Positions 57,522 through 64,000 of a DNA stretch of 64,000 bases are shown piece by piece. Numbering within the stretch: the stretch's first letter is position 1; each line of letters opens with the position of its first letter. The stretch is from assembly GCF_000739995.1 (NCBI RefSeq), contig NZ_BBJX01000005.1, positions 372,001 to 436,000 on the forward strand. Direction: 5' to 3'. This DNA comes from Comamonas granuli NBRC 101663 (lineage in GTDB: Bacteria > Pseudomonadota > Gammaproteobacteria > Burkholderiales > Burkholderiaceae_C). The position numbers and the translations under genes were made by a program. Below the pieces are notes generated by a model. That model did not search any database. It worked only from the letters and a program-made list of their open reading frames with translations, and was not told the DNA's origin.

Positions 57522-58551
57522 TCAGTTCTCAAATGCCAGCGCATCCAGTGGGCTGGCCATCCCACCCGCCGCCACCTTCAGCACATGCGTGTAGATCATG
57601 GTCGTGGACACGTCCGAATGCCCCAACAACTCCTGCACCGTTCGGATGTCTGTACCTGCTTGCAACAAGTGGGTGGCGAATGAGTGGCGCAGGGTGTGGA
57701 CAGATACATGTTTGGCAATGCCAGCCTGCATCACCGCCTTTTTCAGTTGCCGGTTCAGTCTTTCTTCAAACAGGTGGTGGCGACGCTCCACGCCCGTTTG
57801 CGGGTCCACAGACAGCTTGGCCGATGGAAACACCCAGAACCAAGCCCAGCTCTCGCCCGCCCTGGGGTACTTGCGCTCCAGCGCATGAGGCAGATACACG
57901 CCGCCACGTCCCCTGGCGATCCTGCCCCCACACAGCGCGAACCTGAATCAGTTGCGCCCATAACCGGGGCACGAGCGCCCTGGGCAGCATCACCACGCGA
58001 TCCTTGTCGCCCTTGCCGCTGCGCACAATGATCGCGTGGCGGTCGAAATCCACATCCTTGACCCGCAATCCCAGCGCCTCGCGCAAGCGCAGTCCACTAC
58101 CGTAGAGCAAGGCAGCCAACAGCGCCTCGGTGCCCGTCATCAGCGAAAGCAGCGCCTGAACCTCCTGCACCGTCAACACCACCGGAATACGCTTGCGTTC
58201 TGGTGGGCGGCCAATCTGTTGCATCCAGGGCAACTCCATGTCCAGCACCTGCCGGTATAAAAACAGCAGTGCGTTGAGTGCCTGCTGGTGGGTGGCTGGT
58301 GCAACCTGCTTCTCAGTGGCGAGCATGGTCAGAAAACCTTCGACCTCGGTCTGCCCCATATCGCGCGGATGTTGAAACCCACCATGGCTGCGCGCCGCCC
58401 ACAACACAAACGCCTTGGCCCAGTAGACATAAGCCTTCTCGGTCTGTAGGCTGTAGTGCAGGTAGCGAACCCGTTCGCGCACCTGATCGAGCAGCCGGGC
58501 GGACCGGGGAGGTACCCAGTCAGGTTTGTTAGATCTGTTATACCTGTTCAT
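57522..58551 (-). pseudogene. intI: Integron integrase, frameshifted
   Basis: Two overlapping minus-strand frames together make one tyrosine recombinase of the IntI type. The 5' part (58551 downward) reads RSARLLDQVRERVRYLHYSLQTEKAYVYWAKAF ... LPWMQQIGRPPERKRIPVVLTVQEV ... LLYGSGLRLREALGLRVKDVDFD. The 3' part reads [25 protein letters not shown] (the IntI-specific patch) ... [39 protein letters not shown], containing the catalytic H-R, H and Tyr. The frames switch at a run of four C at 57910-57913; removing one base restores [23 protein letters not shown]. All catalytic residues survive, so the break looks recent, or could be a sequencing error. Confidence 0.92.
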
Positions 58552-58665
58552 GCATCCAGTGCGATGCTTTACAGGATTGATTTCAAACACTTTTTTTGGG
58601 TGCCATGCGAATTTGTTTAACGACTACGGTTGTAGGTATCCGGTGTTTGGTCAGATAAGCCATAA

Positions 58666-58677
58666 GTTAGCCATCAG
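58666..58677 (+). other. Integron cassette boundary (attI-side core site)
   Basis: GTTAGCCATCAG, 115 bases upstream of the integrase start. GTTAGCC is one base off the GTTRRRY core. The same 12 bases occur inverted at 60827-60838, as expected for the start of a cassette and the R'' box of its own attC. The cassette junction would fall between 58666 and 58667. Confidence 0.65.
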
Positions 58678-58781
58678 AGTCACCCCCTCGCGACCCAACT
58701 CGCACATTCAATCACCGCTCAGGCAAAAGCGTCCAGCCTCAACATCAGTCCAAACCAGCCCCCTCGCGGAGACAGCAATCC

Positions 58782-60794
58782 ATGGCAACGAGTCCAGTCG
58801 AATTTCTGGCATACGAAATCACAAAAGCCGCGATTTCGGAAATTGTCAAACCCGCATTGACCGCTACGTTCAGCGGACTTCGTTCCCTCTCCACGCAGGC
58901 AATCTCTGCATTTGGTGATCGATTCTCCGACTACATTACGATTCAAGCCGAACGGCACTCGCGCCTCAATACAATCGTCTTTGGTCATCAAAAATCTATC
59001 GCCGATCTATATATACCCCTCACCTTGATTCCGACGCGACAGACTGACGAGCCTCGCGATGCCGATGAAATCTGCATTGATCGCTTTCATACCAAGCTTC
59101 TGCCGGCGGAGACGAGGGTATTAATTACCGACACGGCAGGCATGGGCAAATCCACCCTGTCTAAATTCCTATTCCTTCAAAGTTTGAAGTCAGCATATGC
59201 CATTCCCGTCTTTTTAGAACTTCGCCATCTGTCGATCCAAAACACCATTCTGGCTGTCATACAAAGGCAACTTAACGCTTCACCAATTTCAGAGGATGAG
59301 CCGAAGTTTGCCAGGCGCCAGGTGGAAAGAATATTCAAAAAAGGCGGAATTATAGTATTTTTCGACGGCTACGACGAAGTGCCGTTCAAGGATCGTGAAA
59401 CAGTCACCAAAGACATAAAGGATTTCCTTGAAAAATACCCAAATAATACGTATGTCATAACGTCAAGACCAGAGACCGGGTTGCTTGCGTTCCCAACATT
59501 CAAGCAGTATGGCATTAGGCCGTTGAAGAAGGACGAGTCTTTTTCTCTCATCCGCAAATACGATCAAGGCAGCGGACGTGCAGAGCAGTTGATCTCCAAA
59601 CTGACAGGCCGAGATTTTCGCGCAGTTCAAGAGTTTCTCAAGAATCCACTACTCACAAGCTTGCTGTATCGAAGCTTTGAGTACAAGCAGAATGTCCCGA
59701 TAAAGAAGCATATTTTCTATCGTCAGGTGTTCGATGCGTTGTTCGATTGGCACGATTCATCCAAGGACGGGTACAACACTCGGGAAAAGAAGTCTGGCCT
59801 AGACATCGATACATTCCATCGCGTTCTCCGAATCATTGGCTTTGTCTCTGTGATGAAAGGCGAGATAGAAGGCGACACCGACACGGTGCTTGGCTGGATC
59901 CGGAAGGCGCGCGACGTATGCAGCACGACCACCTTCTCAGAGAGCGATTTCCTCGATGACTTAATTCGTGCAGTACCTGTATTCATCAAAGACGGAGACT
60001 ACTATCGATGGTCACACAAATCGTTAGCGGAATACTTTGCAGCACAGTACATATGCACTGAGGGGAAGACACAGCAGGCGCAGGTCCTCTCTGCATTCCT
60101 GTCAGCGGGTCGAACAACACGCTTCTCGAACGTCCTAGACCAAATTTATGACATTGACGTCGTAGCTTTTCGTAGTCATCTTATTCTCCCAATGGCGCGC
60201 GCCTTTGTGGCGTTTTGGAACTCTGCCTACCGCGGAATCAATCCAGAAATCAGCGCAGCCTCAATCCGCCTACGAAAGGAAGCCTCCTTTGATAGAGCTT
60301 TAGTCGTCTTTCTGTTCAACGAAAAGACCTTCACGGACACAGAGACTGAGATTGAAAGAGCCTTGAACGGATTGCCCGGACCCGCGATAAACGTAAATCA
60401 ATCAGAGTTCAATCTTGTCTTTGTTGATAATCCATCAAAGTCACGACCGCGTCTTGTAGGAATAATTTCCGGATCGTATACAGCTATCCTGGGCATCCTG
60501 TCGAGCAAGAAGGACCCACTGGTCAGACGCAGGGAAGCTATCGATCTTCCTCGCGCAAAGGGTCCACCAGCCATTCCCGCCGGTCTGCTCAGATACCGCC
60601 TAACGGACGATCCGAGTGCCGAGTGCAACCAACCAGATGTTTTTGACCGATTTACTCACCTGTTGCTCGACTTCAGTCCAGCCATCGATTCAGACAAGAT
60701 GTTGGCATTTGAAGGCAGCTTTCGCGATTCGGCCAAGTTGTCAGAGTTGGCGGATGAGTTGCTTAGCCCAATGCTCTCAGCCAAGCCCAGATAG
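58782..60794 (+). CDS. NACHT-type STAND NTPase, integron cassette gene
   Basis: 670 residues. NACHT module: Walker A DTAGMGKST (117-125), extended Walker B IIVFFDGYDEV (190-200), sensor TSRP (227-230), and the winged-helix end WSHKSLAEYFAAQYI (410-424), the usual NACHT SHxSxxEYFAA pattern. Residues 1-100 are helical and of unknown effector type; 430-670 match no repeat family I recognise. Bacterial NACHT proteins include anti-phage NLR-like proteins, so defence is a reasonable inference. Base composition is unlike its neighbours: 19 of 60 bases are G/C at 59401-59460. GGAG lies ten bases before the ATG. The stop is 38 bases before the attC R'' box. Confidence 0.88.
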   Translation: MATSPVEFLAYEITKAAISEIVKPALTATFSGLRSLSTQAISAFGDRFSDYITIQAERHSRLNTIVFGHQKSIADLYIPLTLIPTRQTDEPRDADEICIDRFHTKLLPAETRVLITDTAGMGKSTLSKFLFLQSLKSAYAIPVFLELRHLSIQNTILAVIQRQLNASPISEDEPKFARRQVERIFKKGGIIVFFDGYDEVPFKDRETVTKDIKDFLEKYPNNTYVITSRPETGLLAFPTFKQYGIRPLKKDESFSLIRKYDQGSGRAEQLISKLTGRDFRAVQEFLKNPLLTSLLYRSFEYKQNVPIKKHIFYRQVFDALFDWHDSSKDGYNTREKKSGLDIDTFHRVLRIIGFVSVMKGEIEGDTDTVLGWIRKARDVCSTTTFSESDFLDDLIRAVPVFIKDGDYYRWSHKSLAEYFAAQYICTEGKTQQAQVLSAFLSAGRTTRFSNVLDQIYDIDVVAFRSHLILPMARAFVAFWNSAYRGINPEISAASIRLRKEASFDRALVVFLFNEKTFTDTETEIERALNGLPGPAINVNQSEFNLVFVDNPSKSRPRLVGIISGSYTAILGILSSKKDPLVRRREAIDLPRAKGPPAIPAGLLRYRLTDDPSAECNQPDVFDRFTHLLLDFSPAIDSDKMLAFEGSFRDSAKLSELADELLSPMLSAKPR

Positions 60795-60831
60795 CAGATT
60801 CGCTTTCGAGTCAGGTCGGCCGCGCGCTGAT

Positions 60832-60844
60832 GGCTAACCCCTCG
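60832..60844 (+). other. attC left piece
   Basis: GGCTAACCCCTCG. GGCTAAC complements the GTTAGCC at the start of the cassette. Followed directly by insertion-element sequence; continuing at 61641 restores a 60-base attC. Confidence 0.7.
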
Positions 60845-61640
60845 TATATGGACTCCCCCACAACAGCAAGAGCCTGACCGATTGGTGACCAGGGGGTAAA
60901 ACACCTGCAGTCGTATATCCGGCATCTGTAGTGGGATCGTGAATGTCCCGTGCCGACATGGAATCTGCGTCACCGCTTCGCCACACGTTACAAGCGACAG
61001 GCAAGCTGCCGGAAGAGCTATCGGCGTAGTGCGGTGTGGGAGGAACCCGATGGGCCATGATGGTCGATCATCTCGTCGCAAGTGGTGAATCGGTAAGACG
61101 CCTGGCGTGGTGATCCTGGTCGGTGTCAGTGCGGCATCACAAAGCTCTGGCGGTTCTCTTTCATGTTCAACCGGGCTGCTTCATCGAACAGCTTGTGATC
61201 GCGCAGCGTCGCATAGCAAATGCGCGCCAGCTTGTTAGCCAGCGCGCAGGTGGCCTTGTTGTGGTTGCTGCGCCCCTGCACATCCAGCGCCCAGCGGCGC
61301 ACGCCCTGTACCTCCTTGCCCGCCCCTTCGGCCACCTTGGCCGCTCGCAACACACTGCGCGCACCGTGGGTGAGCAGCATGCGCAAGTAGCGGTCTCCCT
61401 TCTTGGAGATGCGGCCCAGATAGCGGCTGCCGCCCGAGCTGTACTCGCGGGGCGTCAGGCCAAACCAGCTGGAGAAGTGGCGTGCGTCCGCAAAGTGCGT
61501 CACATCCCCCGAGGTGGCTGCCACCATCGCGGTGGCCGTGAGCAGCCCGATACCGGGCACCGACAGCAGCAGGGTGCAGGCTGGGCTTTGCTGGGCGGCC
61601 ATGCTCAACTGCCGCTCCACCTGGGCGATACGCGCTTCCA
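60845..61640 (-). mobile_element. Truncated IS110/IS1111-type insertion element in attC
   Basis: About 796 bases separate the two attC pieces. The right half encodes the C-terminal part of an IS110-family transposase on the minus strand; the left 280 bases are non-coding, and TGGACTCCCCC near 60849 may be the element end. IS1111-attC elements are known to target cassette attC sites, which fits the location. The transposase 5' half and the other end are missing. The segment 60795-61125 otherwise holds no gene that I can support. Confidence 0.7.
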
Positions 61641-61641
61641 T
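61126..61641 (-). pseudogene. IS110/IS1111 family transposase, C-terminal fragment
   Basis: 171 codons of Transposase_20 domain: LLLSVPGIGLLTATAMVAATSGDVTHFADARHFSSWFGLTPREYSSGGSRYLGRISKKGDRYLRMLLTHGARSVLRAAK and NKLARICYATLRDHKLFDEAARL. The N-terminal DEDD catalytic domain is absent; the frame begins at the junction with attC sequence, where the last base of the ATG comes from attC. Inactive on its own. Confidence 0.9.
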
Positions 61642-61687
61642 TCAAGCCGACGCCGCTTCGCGGTGCAGTTTAATTCAGGTGTTGAGC
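61641..61687 (+). other. attC right piece
   Basis: TTCAAGCCGACGCCGCTTCG, then CGGTGCAGTTTAATTCAGGT, then GTTGAGC, which fits the GTTRRRY core exactly. Central arms GCCGACGCCGC/GCGGTGCAG around TTCG form the attC hairpin. After it, 61688-61793 holds no recognisable gene; any second cassette is lost. Confidence 0.8.
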
Positions 61688-61793
61688 GTCCGCTCTCACT
61701 ACCCGTCACCGGTCGCTCTTGGCCAACAGCAGCCAAATCAGCGGTCAATTCCATCCAGTGGCCATGGTTGCTGACCCTGCCGTCCAGCCAAAA

Positions 61794-62759
61794 CTACCGC
61801 CGCCCCACCAACAACACCCCCGCCAGCACCAGCGCCGCGCCCCCCAGTTGCGACAGCGACAGCGGCTCGCCCAGCAGCCAGAAGCTGAACAGGATGGTCA
61901 GCATGGGCCCCAGGGTGCCCACGAGCACGGTCTTGGCCGCGCCGATGTAGCGGATGGCGGCAGAGGTCATGAATACCGGCAGCACTGTGGACAGCAGCGC
62001 CATGCCCAGGGCATGGCCGTACACCGGCAGGGGCTGCACCAGGGCCTGCAGCGGCTGGGTGAGGGTAAAGTGCAGCAGCGTGGCCGCGGTGGAGACCAGC
62101 ATGGCCAGGGCCGTGAAGCGCGCTGCCCCCAGGCGCCGGATGGCGGGCTCGCTGCCCGCCTGGTAGAGCGCGTAGCACACGGCCGAGCCCAGCACGAAGG
62201 CGCCGCCGAGCAGCACCGCGCCCATGTCGCTGGCCAGTTGCAGGTCGTGTGCAAAGGCCAGGCCTATGCCCGCGTAGGACAGCAGTAGCGAGGCGATGTC
62301 GCGGCGCGAGGCGCGCTGGCCCATGAACAGCACGCCGATGAGCAGCGTAAGCGTGGGGTAGGTGAACAGGATGAGCCGCTCCAGGCTGGCGGTGATGTAG
62401 CGCAGGCCCACGAAGTCCAGGATGCTGGCGCCGTAGTAGCCCAGCAGGCCCAGCACGGCGAGCAGCGCCATGTCGCGGCGCGAGAGCGGCGCCAGGCCGC
62501 GGCCCGCCTTCCAGCCCACCCACAGAAAGGCGGGCAGGGAAAACAGCATGCGCAGCGCCAGCAGGGTGACCGAGTCCACGGCCTGGGCCTGGGGCACGGC
62601 GTAGGCCAGCTTGACGAAAATGGCCTTGAACGAGAACCCCAGCGCCGCCAGCAGGGCCAGCGCAAAGCCCAGGCGCTGGGGAGACCAGTGAGCCCAGGGC
62701 AGGGCCGTGGCGTGCGTGCTGGGCGAATGCGGGGTGGTGCCGGGGCTGGGGGTTTTCAT
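61794..62759 (-). CDS. EamA/DMT family transporter
   Basis: 321 residues with ten predicted membrane helices in two EamA repeats. First repeat: GFALALLAALGFSFKAIFVKLAY ... LGLLGYYGASILDFVGLRYITASLERLILFTYPTLTLLIGVLFMGQR. Second: VLGSAVCYALYQAGS ... YIGAAKTVLVGTLGPMLTILFSFWLLGEPLSLSQLGGAALVLAGVLLVG. Likely an inner-membrane metabolite exporter or permease; substrate unknown. It is divergent from a LysR gene across 86 bases, a common exporter-regulator layout. Confidence 0.93.
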   Translation of the reverse strand: MKTPSPGTTPHSPSTHATALPWAHWSPQRLGFALALLAALGFSFKAIFVKLAYAVPQAQAVDSVTLLALRMLFSLPAFLWVGWKAGRGLAPLSRRDMALLAVLGLLGYYGASILDFVGLRYITASLERLILFTYPTLTLLIGVLFMGQRASRRDIASLLLSYAGIGLAFAHDLQLASDMGAVLLGGAFVLGSAVCYALYQAGSEPAIRRLGAARFTALAMLVSTAATLLHFTLTQPLQALVQPLPVYGHALGMALLSTVLPVFMTSAAIRYIGAAKTVLVGTLGPMLTILFSFWLLGEPLSLSQLGGAALVLAGVLLVGRR

Positions 62760-62845
62760 CGTGCCCGCTATGTTGACGAGTTTTGCCGCGTTGCACCATG
62801 GTTAATATGGCAAGTCTGTGTTCGCCTTTATCGAATGGTGCCTGC

Positions 62846-63751
62846 ATGAGCTATGACCTGACCGACCTGCGCCTGTTCGTCGCCATGGCGGAGGAGCGCA
62901 ACCTCACGCGCGGTGCGGCGCGGGCGTTCCTGGCGCCTTCGTCGGCCAGCCACCGGCTGCGCCGGCTGGAGGATGCGCTGCAAACCCCCTTGTTCGAGCG
63001 CCAGCCGCGCGGCCTGGCGCTCACGCGCGCGGGTGAGGCGCTTTTGCGCCACGCGCGCCAGGTGTTTGCCTGCATCGAACAAATGCACGCCGAGCTCTCG
63101 CCCTTTGCCAGCGGCATCCGCGGCCATGTGAGCCTGTGGGCCAACACGCACGCCACGCACAGCTTTCTGCCCGACGACCTGGCCGGTTTTCTCAAGCAGC
63201 ACCCGCAGGTCAGCGTGAGCCTGGAGGAGCGCACCAGCACCGAGATCGCCATGGCCGTGGCGCACGGCGAGATCGACGTGGGCGTGCTCGCCGATGTGGG
63301 CGGCCAGGGCGCGGGCGTGCTGCTGTGGCCCTACCGGCAGGACCGGCTGGTGCTCATCGTGCCGCAGGGCCACACGCTGGCGCAGCACGCCAGCGTGGCC
63401 TTTGCCGAGGTGCTGGACCAGGCCTTCGTCATGCTGCACTCGGGCTCGGCCATCCACACCTTCACCATGAACGCGGCGGCGGCGCTGGGGCGGCACCTGG
63501 ACGTGCGCATCCAGGTGCGCAGCTTCGAGGCCGTGTGCCGCATGGTGGGCGCGGGCGTGGGCATCGGCCTGGTGCCGCGCAGCGCCGTGCCGCGCGCGGG
63601 CCTGAACGACCCGCCGGTGGTCGTGGCGCTGGACGAGCCCTGGGCGCAGCGCGACCTGCAGGTCTGCGTGCGCCGCGGTGCCGAGCTCTCGGGCTTTGCC
63701 AGCGCGCTGGTGCAGCACCTGCGCGCCAGCGGCGGCGCGCGGCCGGGCTGA
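62846..63751 (+). CDS. LysR family transcriptional regulator, next to EamA gene
   Basis: 301 residues from the ATG at 62846. DNA-binding domain DLTDLRLFVAMAEERNLTRGAARAFLAPSSASHRLRRLEDALQTPLFER; effector domain SLWANTHATHSFLPDDLAGFLKQHPQVSVSLEERTSTEIAMAVAHGEIDVGVLAD and a C-terminal VCRMVGAGVGIGLVPRSAV. An in-frame start at 62783 exists but would extend the helix-turn-helix end unusually. It probably controls the divergent transporter gene (inferred). Confidence 0.92.
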   Translation: MSYDLTDLRLFVAMAEERNLTRGAARAFLAPSSASHRLRRLEDALQTPLFERQPRGLALTRAGEALLRHARQVFACIEQMHAELSPFASGIRGHVSLWANTHATHSFLPDDLAGFLKQHPQVSVSLEERTSTEIAMAVAHGEIDVGVLADVGGQGAGVLLWPYRQDRLVLIVPQGHTLAQHASVAFAEVLDQAFVMLHSGSAIHTFTMNAAAALGRHLDVRIQVRSFEAVCRMVGAGVGIGLVPRSAVPRAGLNDPPVVVALDEPWAQRDLQVCVRRGAELSGFASALVQHLRASGGARPG

Positions 63752-63769
63752 AGGCCGCGCAGCCGCGCT

Positions 63770-64000
63770 TCAGGGCTGCACGCGCAGGCGCAGCGGCTCG
63801 CCCACGCGGGCCTGGAGCACGTCCTCGCGGTGGAAGGGCAGGGTATGCCACTGTTTGCGCGAGAACAGCTTCATCTGGTCCGTGGCGTGGGGCGAGGCGG
63901 GGTCGGTGGACTGGCCGTAGGTCAGGATGGCCTGCGCCACGGGGCCGCGCGCGTCGAAGGTCACCGTCTGCACGTAGCTCGTGCCGTAGTCGATGCGCAG
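63770..64000 (-). CDS. Penicillin acylase family protein, C-terminal part
   Basis: 77 codons enter from the right edge and end at 63770. The segment LRIDYGTSYVQTVTFDARGP, AILTYGQSTDPASPHATDQM and KLFSRKQWHTLPFHREDVLQ is the C-terminal end of the penicillin/acyl-homoserine-lactone acylase family (the YGQSxDPxSPH motif). These are periplasmic N-terminal nucleophile amidases; substrate cannot be judged from this part. It is convergent with the LysR gene. Confidence 0.8.
   Translation of the reverse strand: MRIDYGTSYVQTVTFDARGPVAQAILTYGQSTDPASPHATDQMKLFSRKQWHTLPFHREDVLQARVGEPLRLRVQP

Noticed and set aside
58616..58645. TTTAACGAC...GGTTGTAGG near the integrase start as a second attI-type core pair.
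   Set aside because: Neither half fits the core consensus well, and no inverted partner is found at a cassette end.
61603..61609. GCTCAAC as the R'' box of an 85-base attC ending at 61687.
   Set aside because: It lies inside intact transposase coding sequence, and complementarity does not extend beyond seven bases; the piece at 60832 fits better.

Overview
The window is GC-rich chromosomal DNA of a betaproteobacterium. Gene content, protein style and one dispersed short repeat suggest the family Comamonadaceae (Acidovorax/Alicycliphilus-like); this is an inference from the sequence only. About 55 protein genes, two tRNA genes and one mobile island are visible.

Layout. 1-6 kb: membrane pyrophosphatase (5' part) divergent from soluble pyrophosphatase, a lipase-like hydrolase, a chemoreceptor, and a nitric-oxide-type pair (nnrS plus a DUF2249 gene) behind an NsrR-like site. 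5.7-11.6 kb: a complete minus-strand suf operon, sufB-sufC-sufD-sufS-sufU-sufT, with a perfect 11-bp-arm palindrome upstream of sufB. 11.7-18.6 kb: GNAT-like protein, nadE, glnB, LOG-family protein, dgkA, RDD protein, and an ECF sigma/DUF3619/DUF3106 set. 18.8-25.1 kb: ilvI-ilvH-ilvC, pssA and leuA; leuA follows a leucine-rich leader peptide and an attenuator hairpin. 25-30 kb: a D,D-peptidase, an IclR regulator, the N-degron transferases bpt and aat, two tRNA-Asn genes, a DUF454 protein and peptide deformylase. 30-34.5 kb: DUF779 and aldehyde dehydrogenase genes, with a sigma-54 promoter and a divergent AcoR-type activator. 34.5-43 kb: AI-2E transporter, sucA-sucB-(SMR exporter gene)-lpd, zapE. 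43-52 kb: PP2C phosphatase, bamD, dnaE, clpS-clpA. 52-57.4 kb: valine-catabolic block (mmsB, TfoX-like gene, acyl-CoA dehydrogenase, mmsA) with a divergent LysR gene. 61.8-64 kb: EamA transporter, LysR regulator and the end of a penicillin-acylase gene.

The accessory part is 57.5-61.7 kb, a decayed chromosomal integron. It holds an integron integrase gene split by a one-base frameshift in a C run and a single AT-richer cassette encoding a 670-residue NACHT-type STAND NTPase, a candidate anti-phage gene. Its attC site is interrupted by a truncated IS110/IS1111-type element. Joining the two attC pieces gives a canonical-looking 60-bp site.

A second theme is a roughly 50-60 bp interspersed repeat (core arms AGCGCTT/AAGCGCT followed by AGCTAT), seen about twelve times. 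Most copies lie between genes. Two appear to lie in frame inside genes (nadE and the GNAT-like gene), and two shape gene starts (pssA, sufS). Functionally, aat and bpt (N-terminal leucine or phenylalanine tagging) and clpS-clpA (recognition and degradation) together supply the N-degron pathway from two places in the window.
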